Assembly (NCBI GenBank): GCA_051003795.1
Contig: JBPCKZ010000115.1
Span: 1 to 55,135, forward strand
Reading direction: 5' to 3'
Source of the DNA: JALYXS01 sp051003795
GTDB lineage: Bacteria; Acidobacteriota; Terriglobia; Bryobacterales; Bryobacteraceae
DNA length: 55,135 bases
Below, piece after piece: positions 1 to 7,160 of the stretch. Position numbers and translations under genes: made by a program. The notes under the pieces are model-generated. The model ran no database searches. It was not told where the DNA came from and worked only from the letters and a program-made list of their open reading frames with translations. Numbering within the stretch: the first letter of the stretch is position 1; each line of letters begins with the position of its first letter.

Positions 1-1557
1 TACGTTCCGGTGGAACCGGCCGACGCCTTCACGGAAGCGATTCGTACGGGGCGGGAAATCGGAGCCGAGATTGTTTTCGCGGACCCGGATTCGGGTGAGC
101 GGCCGCACTTGCCCGACGCGTATCCCGATACGTTTTCGATCCAGACTATCGGCCTGGCAAAATACGTCGAAGCTTACCGCCTGTTTCCGCAACCGCGGTC
201 CGAGGCGATTGAACGGCACGCCGGCGGAATCGCCTGGAAGCTGCAAGGCACGGACCCGCTGGCGCGCGTGTTGGTCGTGGTCTCGTTGAACCTGCTCGAT
301 CCCGTGCTCGACGCGATGGAGCGGCCGCAAGCGCAGCCCATGGTGCGGCGGCGGCGCGGGATTCAGCTGCTCAACCCGCACCCCGAAAGCCTGGCCGAAA
401 TCACTTTGGAATACCCGTACGTGCAGCACCGCTACGAGGAATCGAGAGCCATGGTGAACCGTCTCGCGGTGCAATCGGCGGTGTTCCGGGAAGCGGAGAA
501 GCGGTATGAAGCGAATGCCGGAGAGCGCGTGGCGCACTGGCAGAAGCGGCTGCTGGCGCGCTACTCGCGCAATCTGGCGGTGGCGGGGCGGGAATTGGCC
601 GCCTCGTTGTTCGATCTGACCGTGGCGGCGCGCTCCGTCGTGGACGATAACTACGCTTGGGAAGTCTGGGAGACGGCGGGCAAGTATCCGTTTCAGAAAA
701 TCGCCACCGATATCCCGACCATCAAAATTTCGGGCGAAGAAGTTTGGCTCGCGACCCGAAAAATCCGGCTGCGGCGGCGTATCCCCAGCAAGAAGCGCCG
801 CCTGCGCCCCGTCGGATTGAAGCCGCGCAAGAAAGAGGAGCGGCCGGGTCAATGGGCCAGCCAGCTAAACGGCGATAGCATCTGCTCCTATCCGCCCGAG
901 GATTTAGTAATCGAAGATTACGGCCGTTACCTCAAGAAGAAAGGCAAGAGCATTCTCTCCGAGGAGCGCGCCCGCACGGAGCCGTTCACGACGTCCATTC
1001 TGGACGGCGTCGATCTGCGCGAGACCATCCGCAACTGGCACGAAGGCAAAATTTACGTCCGTCATTTCGACAAGATTCAGGGCGAAGTCGGGTCCGTGAT
1101 CGTGATTTTCGACGAGGATCGGGACGACCGGTATTCGTACCAAACCACGTGGCTCGGAGAGCATCAAAATGAATCGGACATGGCATACTATTCGACTCAT
1201 CCCTTTGACCGCCTGGTGGGTCCGGGGATCGGGCGCGGGGAGTATGGCGGCTTTCTGATGAGCCTTCCCGCTCGCCGGATGTACGACGTGTGGCGCGATC
1301 CGGATTACGATTTTGCCGAGACCAAGTCCGAGCGCCTGCTGCTGGCGGGGTTGGATTACTCGCTGCATAAGTATGTCGTGTACGTCGCCGCGAAACCGCC
1401 GAGATCGGTCTTCCGGGACATCGCCGCGCGATCGGGTCGCACGATCGTGTATATTCCGATCGGACAGCTTTCACCGGTGACGCTGAAAAAGATCCGCGTG
1501 GTCCACGTGCTCGATGGATACGACAAGCGGAAGGTCGCGAAGGAATACTTGTGGTAG
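1..1557 (+). CDS. Unrecognised protein, 5' end outside window
   Basis: The frame is open from the first base, so the GTG at 10 is probably internal and the gene starts upstream. About 518 residues are visible, with no signal peptide or membrane segment in this part. The N-terminal stretch (EPADAFTEAIRTGREIGAEI followed by FADPD) loosely resembles the helix-strand-Asp pattern of TraB/ChaN-like proteins, a weak match by eye. The middle (about residues 260-285) is very Arg/Lys-rich. The C-terminal half contains many aromatic and acidic residues and ends in KRKVAKEYLW. I do not recognise the family and assign no function. It lies 660 bp upstream of the type III CRISPR operon on the same strand, but the divergent vapBC remnant lies between, so shared transcription is unlikely. 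Confidence 0.75.
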   Translation, partial: YVPVEPADAFTEAIRTGREIGAEIVFADPDSGERPHLPDAYPDTFSIQTIGLAKYVEAYRLFPQPRSEAIERHAGGIAWKLQGTDPLARVLVVVSLNLLDPVLDAMERPQAQPMVRRRRGIQLLNPHPESLAEITLEYPYVQHRYEESRAMVNRLAVQSAVFREAEKRYEANAGERVAHWQKRLLARYSRNLAVAGRELAASLFDLTVAARSVVDDNYAWEVWETAGKYPFQKIATDIPTIKISGEEVWLATRKIRLRRRIPSKKRRLRPVGLKPRKKEERPGQWASQLNGDSICSYPPEDLVIEDYGRYLKKKGKSILSEERARTEPFTTSILDGVDLRETIRNWHEGKIYVRHFDKIQGEVGSVIVIFDEDRDDRYSYQTTWLGEHQNESDMAYYSTHPFDRLVGPGIGRGEYGGFLMSLPARRMYDVWRDPDYDFAETKSERLLLAGLDYSLHKYVVYVAAKPPRSVFRDIAARSGRTIVYIPIGQLSPVTLKKIRVVHVLDGYDKRKVAKEYLW

Positions 1558-1618
1558 CTCCGTGAAATCGACGACACTTACCGGGCCGCGACCTTGAAGG
1601 AGCGGTCTTCGATCTAAG

Positions 1619-1919
1619 TTAGAACCAGTCTTCTAATTGGAGACCGGGTACGCGCGAGAATTCCCGCGTGTTGTGAGTAACCAGAGTCGCGCCATGCCCC
1701 AGCGCGTTCCGGCGATCGGAGTATCCAGCGGCCCGATATTTGAACCCGCCTGTTCGAGTTCGAAACGCAAGCGGGCGGATCGGTCGTGCCGAACTCCAGT
1801 TCGTAAGCGACTATTGAGGGCACGGCGAGGTCGCTGGGGTATCTCTCCGCTTTCGCGCGCTTAACCTGCCCCAATCCTTTCAGAGCGTTAATGATAGTAT
1901 TCGAGTCGAGAGCGAACAC
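1619..1919 (-). pseudogene. vapC-like PIN-domain toxin, deleted and frameshifted
   Basis: The GTG start at 1919 opens MFALDSNTIINALKG, the usual PIN-domain beginning with the first catalytic Asp, followed by AVPSIVAYELEFGTTD with the conserved Glu. After about 48 codons the family pattern breaks. Further on a second frame gives IGPLDTPIAGT, and a third gives TALGHGATLVTHNTREFSRV and then GLQLEDWF before a TAA at 1619. These are clear pieces of the VapC C-terminus, including the conserved LD, THN and EF residues. A large middle part is missing and at least two frameshifts separate the pieces. The start overlaps the antitoxin stop by one base (TAGTG). An active ribonuclease is very unlikely. 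Confidence 0.8.
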
Positions 1920-2167
1920 TATACATTCACTCTAGTGGCGTCTCTAACATAGCCCTTGCGCAACTCATCCGCGCTTGGGAAATCCTCGCGGGCCCAAGTG
2001 CCAAAGAGCGAGAGAATATCGGCCGGCCATTCGTTACGCGCCCGCTTCTTTATCGCGTCGGCGATCCATTTGCTCGCCGGCCGGCGTTCCCGGCGTACCC
2101 GAAAATCCGCGGCGAGAAGAAGATCCAGACGCCGAGTGCGCAATTTACCCAGCTTATTCATTAACAC
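1919..2167 (-). CDS. VapB-like antitoxin of the decayed vapBC pair
   Basis: An 82-residue basic protein with no cysteine. The N-terminal part is rich in Arg and Lys. The C-terminal half (WPADILSLFGTW, then DFPSADELRKGYVRD) has the Trp-Pro, Phe-Pro and DELR pattern seen in antitoxins paired with PIN toxins. Its stop overlaps the vapC-like GTG by one base, the usual coupled antitoxin-toxin order. The N-terminal DNA-binding half is hard to classify. The partner is broken, so this is either a relic or an orphan antitoxin. The family call rests on the C-terminal motif and gene order. Confidence 0.6.
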   Translation of the reverse strand: MLMNKLGKLRTRRLDLLLAADFRVRRERRPASKWIADAIKKRARNEWPADILSLFGTWAREDFPSADELRKGYVRDATRVNV

Positions 2168-2184
2168 CGTATCGCCGCGCGTGA

Positions 2185-2213
2185 TTGATGTTACACCTGT
2201 GTTAGCCTATTAC
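2185..2213 (+). promoter_or_regulatory. Predicted sigma-70-type promoter of the csm operon, leaderless
   Basis: TTGATG at 2185-2190, a 17-base spacer, then TATTAC at 2208-2213. Only five bases (GTCGG) separate the -10 box from the cas10 ATG at 2219. Transcription would start about at the A of the ATG, so the mRNA would be leaderless. It sits in the 51 bp between the divergent antitoxin and cas10. Inferred from sequence only. Confidence 0.5.
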
Positions 2214-2218
2214 GTCGG

Positions 2219-3658
2219 ATGTCCGAACAGATCCTCCTGCAAGGAAAACTGCTGGGTACGGAAGGCTTCCTGGCTTCGCGTTCGGGGCCGGACGAGGACT
2301 TTGCGGCCCGCGCGCTTTGGGTCGCTCTCATTAGCGAAGTTTTACCTCGCGCGCTCCTTGCCGAACTCGAATTGGCGCCTCTGCTCCTCGGGTCGAGCGG
2401 CGGCGGGCAGTTCCTCGTCGTCTTGCCGGATACGGCGCATGCGGCCGCGGAACAATTTTTATCGGCCGCCGCGAAGCAGCTCGACGAAGCCACCGGACAT
2501 CGCGTACGCCCGATCTGGGCCTTCACCGAGAATCTCGGCGATTGGACCGTGGTCCGGAAGCGCCTGAACGAGCAGCTCGACCGGGCGCGCAACGCGCCGC
2601 TCGCGCGGGAACGGAATTTCGCCCCGATCGATGCCATTCGCGCCGACGCTTTCGATGTTGAAAATGCGCGGCAGCTTCCCGCTGCATCGTCGGTGGGCTG
2701 GTCGCCGGGATTGCCGGGCATCATTAGCGCGGGCCACGCCAAACACAATTGGAATCTGACGCCGAATCTCTCGGTGGAAGGCATTACGGTTGCCCGGCAC
2801 TCCGCTCCCGATGCGGGCGCCTCGGAGTTCGCGCATCGAGCGCAAGGCCGTCCGCTCTGGGGAGTCTTACGGGGCGATGTCGATAACTTCGGCGTGCGCC
2901 TGCGCCGCCTGCACAGCATCGAAGAGCACGTGCGGCTCTCCGTCATGTACAAGCAGTTCTTCGCGGGCGAGCTGCAAGTCCTCTGCCCCATGCCGGATTT
3001 CCGGCAAAAAGTCGGCATTCTTTATTCGGGTGGCGACGACTTCGCCGTCTGGGGCGCCTGGGACGCCCTGGTGTTGCTGGCGCGGGAAATGCAGCGAATT
3101 TTTCAGCGATTCGCCGAAGAGAATCTGAACGATTTTCCGGGCGCGGAAGCGAAGACCATCACCATGGCCGTTGCGATCTCGAACGATCCGGCGCAGCCGT
3201 TGACGGAATTGTATGAACGGGCGGGCGGGTATCTGGCGCTCGCGAAGGCCGCCGACAAGGACTGCATCTATCTGATGGATCGCATCCTTGAATGGAAGCA
3301 GTTGAGCGATGCGGCGGAGCTAAAGGACGCGGTGCTGCGGATTAGCGAAGAGTTCCGGTCGGGCCGCCATTTTCTGGCGGAGCTGCGCGCCCTGTACCAG
3401 AAAGTTTCCTCGTCATTCGAAGCTCACGTGGATCACGAACGGCTGCTGCGGCGCGCCTACCGTTTTCAACGCCGCTATAGCCGCATGGCTGCATCCTCGC
3501 GGCGGGATCTTGAGTTTCAGAAGTTGCGCGCGCATCTGATAAATGAGATCGTGGGGCGGAATGTAAAGCCCGCGGCCGGCAAGCGGTTTCGCATCCGGCC
3601 GGCTGGAGTGGTGGCGCTTGAGTGGGCGCGTCTGAGCCGGATAAAGCAAGGGGTTTAA
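2219..3658 (+). CDS. cas10: Cas10/Csm1 large subunit, type III-A, short form without HD domain
   Basis: Large subunit of a type III-A effector complex. Family members bind the Csm proteins and make cyclic oligoadenylate from ATP on target RNA binding. Seen: a palm1-like strand pair (LLLGSSGGGQFLVVLP, residues 55-70), a palm2 region with GDVDNFG (219-225) and the cyclase motif YSGGDDF (269-275). At 479 residues it is far shorter than usual Cas10 (about 750-850). It starts inside palm1, so the N-terminal HD nuclease is absent. Only two cysteines exist (near 256 and 349), so the four-Cys zinc motif is also missing. The ATG follows a promoter-like sequence directly. csm2 starts three bases after the stop. 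Expected: cyclase-competent, no DNase activity through HD. Confidence 0.92.
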   Translation: MSEQILLQGKLLGTEGFLASRSGPDEDFAARALWVALISEVLPRALLAELELAPLLLGSSGGGQFLVVLPDTAHAAAEQFLSAAAKQLDEATGHRVRPIWAFTENLGDWTVVRKRLNEQLDRARNAPLARERNFAPIDAIRADAFDVENARQLPAASSVGWSPGLPGIISAGHAKHNWNLTPNLSVEGITVARHSAPDAGASEFAHRAQGRPLWGVLRGDVDNFGVRLRRLHSIEEHVRLSVMYKQFFAGELQVLCPMPDFRQKVGILYSGGDDFAVWGAWDALVLLAREMQRIFQRFAEENLNDFPGAEAKTITMAVAISNDPAQPLTELYERAGGYLALAKAADKDCIYLMDRILEWKQLSDAAELKDAVLRISEEFRSGRHFLAELRALYQKVSSSFEAHVDHERLLRRAYRFQRRYSRMAASSRRDLEFQKLRAHLINEIVGRNVKPAAGKRFRIRPAGVVALEWARLSRIKQGV

Positions 3659-3661
3659 AAG

Positions 3662-4147
3662 ATGGCGGAAGAACAACCAAATCGAGGCCGTGAGAACCGG
3701 CCGCCGCGTGAGGGCGGCCTGCGGCGGGACGATCGCGACCGCGGGCGCGGGGGCGATCGCGGTGACCGTGGCGGGGAGCGCGGGGGCGACCGGCGTTTCG
3801 AAGGGCCGCCCGAAATCGAACTCGAAAAACTGATCGTCGATAGCCTTTATCTGGACAACCAGGCGCACGGTATCGTGAGCCGCATGCGCGACATGGATTC
3901 GGCCACGAAGAGCCAGTTGCGCCGGCTTTACAATGCCGTTCGCCGCGCCGTTCGCGCGCCCGAGAACGAGCGCCAGCATGAATTCGTGATGCTGCGCGCG
4001 CGCCTCGCCTACACCATCGCGCGCCATTCCTTGCGCAGTCTCGATCAGATCGAAAAGCTGCTGCTGCAGGTCACGCGGAAAAACGAAGCCCGCGGCTACG
4101 AACGATTCAAAGACCTGTTCGAAGCCGTAATCGCATACAACGAGTAA
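3662..4147 (+). CDS. csm2: Csm2 small subunit with RG-rich N-terminal tail
   Basis: Small subunit of the type III-A complex, which normally forms a helical filament along the guide and target. Residues 47-161 are helical and fit Csm2: TKSQLRRLYNAVRRAV, then LRARLAYTIARHS, ending in RFKDLFEAVIAYNE; the KLAY-like and EA-AY patterns are typical. Residues 1-46 are an added disordered tail of Arg, Gly, Asp and Glu with repeated RG, DRG and RGG motifs, like an RNA-binding RGG box. The gene sits between cas10 (3-base gap) and csm3 (8-base gap), which supports the call. The tail is unusual for Csm2 as far as I know. Confidence 0.85.
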   Translation: MAEEQPNRGRENRPPREGGLRRDDRDRGRGGDRGDRGGERGGDRRFEGPPEIELEKLIVDSLYLDNQAHGIVSRMRDMDSATKSQLRRLYNAVRRAVRAPENERQHEFVMLRARLAYTIARHSLRSLDQIEKLLLQVTRKNEARGYERFKDLFEAVIAYNE

Positions 4148-4155
4148 GAGGAAGC

Positions 4156-5007
4156 ATGAGCGCTCATACCGCACAAACGGAATTACGGCTGATCGGCAAG
4201 CTGATCCTCGAAGGCACGTTGCATTGCGAAACCGGACTGCACGTCGGCGCCGGAAAGGGATCGCTCGAAATCGGGGGCTCCGATAATCCGGTGGTAAAAG
4301 ATTCCTTCGGGAGGCCGTACGTTCCGGGCAGCTCATTGCGGGGCAGAATTCGCGCGCTGCTCGAGCAATCGACCGGAATGGCCGTTCCTTCCGAATTGGT
4401 GTACGTATCGCGGCGCAAGGGCCAGGAGGTTCGGATTCATCAGAGCGACCGGCCCGGCGACGAGATTTGCGTCCTGTTCGGGCGCAGCCCGGGCCGCATG
4501 GATCGCGTGCAGGGCGATGCGATCGAAAGCAATCACGCCACGCCGGCGCGCCTTTCCGTGTTCGATGCGCCGCTCGATCCCGAGAGCATCACGGCGCAGA
4601 TGCGGGAGAATCTGGACGACGAGTTGACTGAAGTCAAGAACGAAAACGCAATCGACCGGATCACGTCGCTCGCGAACCCGCGAACCATTGAGCGCGTTCC
4701 GGCGGGCGCGCGCTTTCATGTTCGTTTTGCGCTCGATATTCTGTGCGAAGAAGACGCTCCCCTATTGGCCCTGCTGGTCCAGGGGCTTCGTTTGCTCGAA
4801 GACGACGCGCTCGGCGGCGGCGGGTCGCGCGGCAACGGCCGCGTTCGCTTCACCGGCCTCAATCTTGTCTGGCGCGGAAAGGATTACTATGCGTCAGGCG
4901 CCGATCAAAAGGAATTGGTCTCCGGCGCCGATGTCGCGGCATTGCAACGCCAGGCCAATGAAATCGGCGCGTCTTTCGTTTCCTCCGGCGCTTCGTCCGG
5001 ATCATGA
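4156..5007 (+). CDS. csm3: Csm3 (Cas7 family) backbone RAMP with target-RNA cleaving Asp
   Basis: Backbone subunit that lines the crRNA and cuts target RNA every six nucleotides. Seen in 283 residues: ETGLHVGAG near residue 25, GGSDNPVVKD (40-49), YVPGSSLRGRIR, NAIDRITSLANPRTIERVP, and the glycine-rich loop GGGGSRGNGRVRF (220-232). Asp43 aligns with the catalytic Asp33 of Streptococcus thermophilus Csm3, so RNase activity should be kept. An insertion around GRSPGRMDRVQGDAIESNH replaces the shorter thumb region. The SD-like GAGGAAGC lies just before ATG. The stop overlaps the csm4 ATG by four bases. Confidence 0.93.
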   Translation: MSAHTAQTELRLIGKLILEGTLHCETGLHVGAGKGSLEIGGSDNPVVKDSFGRPYVPGSSLRGRIRALLEQSTGMAVPSELVYVSRRKGQEVRIHQSDRPGDEICVLFGRSPGRMDRVQGDAIESNHATPARLSVFDAPLDPESITAQMRENLDDELTEVKNENAIDRITSLANPRTIERVPAGARFHVRFALDILCEEDAPLLALLVQGLRLLEDDALGGGGSRGNGRVRFTGLNLVWRGKDYYASGADQKELVSGADVAALQRQANEIGASFVSSGASSGS

Positions 5008-6005
5008 ACCCCGGTCTGCTGGTGAAATTCCGGCCGGCGGCTCCGTGGCGGATGGGTCCCGAGTCGGGCGCGCGCGATCGCGTCGATCTCATTTATCACA
5101 GCGACTCGCTATTCTCGGCCGTTACGGCAGCCATGCGCAGCTTGGGATCGCAAGACGAGTGGCTGGCGGCGACTGCCGCGGACGCGCAAGGCTCGGCAGT
5201 CCGGTTCAGTTCCTTTTTCCCATTTGTGGGCGATAGCCCGCTGGTCGCGCCGCCCCGCAGCGTTTGGCCCCCGCCGCCGTCGGCTAAAGTTCGTTGGAAG
5301 AGCGCGCGCTTCGTGCCGCTCCACGTCGTTGGCAGTCTGCTGGCGGGCCAGGCGCTCGAAGAGGATCGCTGGAATGTGGATGGCCCGAGCGAGTGTTTGA
5401 TTCCCGCCGGGCGCGGCGGCCCCTTCCGAATTTCGGTGCGCTCGAATGCCGCCGTGGACCGGCTCTCGGGCCACCTTCACACCCACGCTTCCGCTTGCCT
5501 CGAATTCGCTTCCGGCGCGGGACTCTGGGCGGCGGTATCGTTCGACAGCGAAGAAGACTATAGCCGTTGGTCCAATCCCGTTCGCGCCGCGTTGCGGCTC
5601 CTTGCCGATTCCGGCTTCGGAGGCGAGCGTTCGCGCGGGTGGGGCAGGTCGGAAGCTCCCGAATTTACCGATGGAACGTTTCCCGATCTGATTATTCCGG
5701 AAATCCCGTCCGCGCACGGAACCGAATACTGGCTTCTCTCGCTTTTCTCGCCTGGCGTGGAAGACGCGGTCGATTGGGAGCGCGGCAGCTATTCCGTCCT
5801 GACGCGCGGGGGCCGCATCGAAAGCCCGGCCGGTTCGGGGGCCAAGAAAAAGCTTCTGAATATGATCGAGGAAGGCTCGGTGGTTTCGGCCGCGGCTCCG
5901 GTACACGGCGCGGCCCCGAACGTTGCGCCGGACGGATTTCCACATCCCGTCTACCGCGCGGGTTTCGCCGTGGCCATTCCCATCCCCGCGCAGGTGGCGG
6001 CGTGA
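5004..6005 (+). CDS. csm4: Csm4 (Cas5 family) crRNA 5'-handle binding RAMP
   Basis: Cas5-like subunit that holds the crRNA 5' tag and contacts Cas10. Seen in 333 residues: YHSDSLFSAV (31-40), the typical N-terminal motif; the glycine-rich RAMP loop GFGGERSRGWGR (204-215); and the C-terminal pattern PHPVYRAGFAVAIP near residue 315. Length and motif order are normal for Csm4. It overlaps csm3 (ATGA) and csm5 (GTGA) by four bases each, so translation of the operon is coupled. Confidence 0.92.
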   Translation: MNPGLLVKFRPAAPWRMGPESGARDRVDLIYHSDSLFSAVTAAMRSLGSQDEWLAATAADAQGSAVRFSSFFPFVGDSPLVAPPRSVWPPPPSAKVRWKSARFVPLHVVGSLLAGQALEEDRWNVDGPSECLIPAGRGGPFRISVRSNAAVDRLSGHLHTHASACLEFASGAGLWAAVSFDSEEDYSRWSNPVRAALRLLADSGFGGERSRGWGRSEAPEFTDGTFPDLIIPEIPSAHGTEYWLLSLFSPGVEDAVDWERGSYSVLTRGGRIESPAGSGAKKKLLNMIEEGSVVSAAAPVHGAAPNVAPDGFPHPVYRAGFAVAIPIPAQVAA

Positions 6006-7120
6006 GATACCGCGTCACCTGCCTGACGCCAACGCTGGTCGGCGACGGCCGCAAGCTTTCGCCCATCGACTACATGGTCTGGAAAGATCGGGTCAGCGTG
6101 CTCGACCAGAATCGCATCTTCAAGCTGCTGGCGAAAGGCCCGCGTCTCGAAGGCTATTTGACGCAGTTGAAAAAGGCATCGAAGCTCGATTTCGCATCGT
6201 GGGGCGGCTTCGCTCAGAATTACGCGGATCGGCGGATTCCGTTCGAGAGCGCGGCGGATTCCGGCTTCTGGTCCCGCGCTCCCATTGAAAGCTTGAGCAT
6301 TCCGACGTTCGCTTCCGGTACGGAAGGGCCATTTCTACCGGGCACCGCGATCAAAGGCGCGTTGCGTACCGGCATGCTCTTCGCGAATGCGGCGGAGGGA
6401 ACGTTGAAAGACTTGGCCGAACGATTTGGCGGCGAGCGCCCGCCCCGGCGGCCCGCTGAAGCCGTGGAAGAGAATTTACTGGGCGGCGGAGGCGCGGCTC
6501 GTACGCGATTCCTGAGCGCGGCGGATTCCGATTCAGTGCCGGAATCGAATTTTAAGGTGTATTTGGTGCGGGTGGCGACGCTGCAAACGCGCGCGCCGGG
6601 CGCGTACACGCTGGCTTGGAAGCAGGCGGGGCGGGGCAATGTTATGCGCCCCGAAGAAAGCACCCCGGCGTTCGCCGAGATGGCGGCGCCGGGGACGGTT
6701 TTCGAAGGCGGCTGGCAGGAAAATCGGTTCTTCGACCGGCCGGAGATACGGCGCGCGCTGCATTGGGCCAATCCGGTGACGCGCGAGCGGATTTTTTCGG
6801 AAGCCAACCAGTATGCGGCGAAACAGTTGGAAGTGCATAAGCAGTATGCGGCGTGGACGGGGCTGGATGTATTGGGGAAACAGATCGAAGAGCTGGAAGG
6901 GCGCGTCGCGGGAGCGCGGGAGCGAGGCCGATGCGTCGTCTCGATTGGCTGGGGCGCGGGTTTTATCGGAAAATCCGCATGGCTCGATACCAACGATCCC
7001 GATTACCGGCGAATTCTGCGAATACCATCCGGATTGCCGTTCCCAAAGACCCGGCGCATCGTGTTTTTGAATAGCCAACCCGCCACGCTGCCCGGGTGGG
7101 TGGAGCTGGAGGTAGTCTGA
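6002..7120 (+). CDS. csm5: Csm5 (Cas7 family) terminal RAMP
   Basis: Caps the 3' end of the crRNA in the type III-A complex and in other systems recruits crRNA-trimming nucleases. I chose the GTG at 6002, which overlaps the csm4 stop by four bases; the frame is open further upstream only as antisense-like noise inside csm4. Seen in 372 residues: YRVTCLTPTLVGDGRKLSPI at the N-terminus, FLPGTAIKGALRT (111-123), and the glycine-rich GWGAGFIGKSAW (316-327). The final gene of the operon; fabD starts 16 bases downstream. No cas6 or csm6 follows, as it does in many III-A loci. Confidence 0.92.
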   Translation: MRYRVTCLTPTLVGDGRKLSPIDYMVWKDRVSVLDQNRIFKLLAKGPRLEGYLTQLKKASKLDFASWGGFAQNYADRRIPFESAADSGFWSRAPIESLSIPTFASGTEGPFLPGTAIKGALRTGMLFANAAEGTLKDLAERFGGERPPRRPAEAVEENLLGGGGAARTRFLSAADSDSVPESNFKVYLVRVATLQTRAPGAYTLAWKQAGRGNVMRPEESTPAFAEMAAPGTVFEGGWQENRFFDRPEIRRALHWANPVTRERIFSEANQYAAKQLEVHKQYAAWTGLDVLGKQIEELEGRVAGARERGRCVVSIGWGAGFIGKSAWLDTNDPDYRRILRIPSGLPFPKTRRIVFLNSQPATLPGWVELEVV

Positions 7121-7136
7121 CGATCCCGCGCCACAT

Positions 7137-7160
7137 ATGAGCAAAACGGTGAGCAAAACG
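7137..7160 (+). repeat. 12-bp tandem duplication at the fabD start
   Basis: ATGAGCAAAACG is followed directly by GTGAGCAAAACG (11 of 12 identical). It duplicates the start codon and three residues. Confidence 0.85.

Noticed and set aside
1558..2218. Possible CRISPR array or leader next to cas10
   Set aside because: No regularly spaced repeats here or elsewhere in the window; the region is filled by the vapBC remnant.
5567..6001. N-terminal extension of Csm5 by 145 residues
   Set aside because: The extension is read inside csm4 in another frame and is Arg-rich noise; GTG 6002 gives the normal Csm5 start and a four-base overlap.
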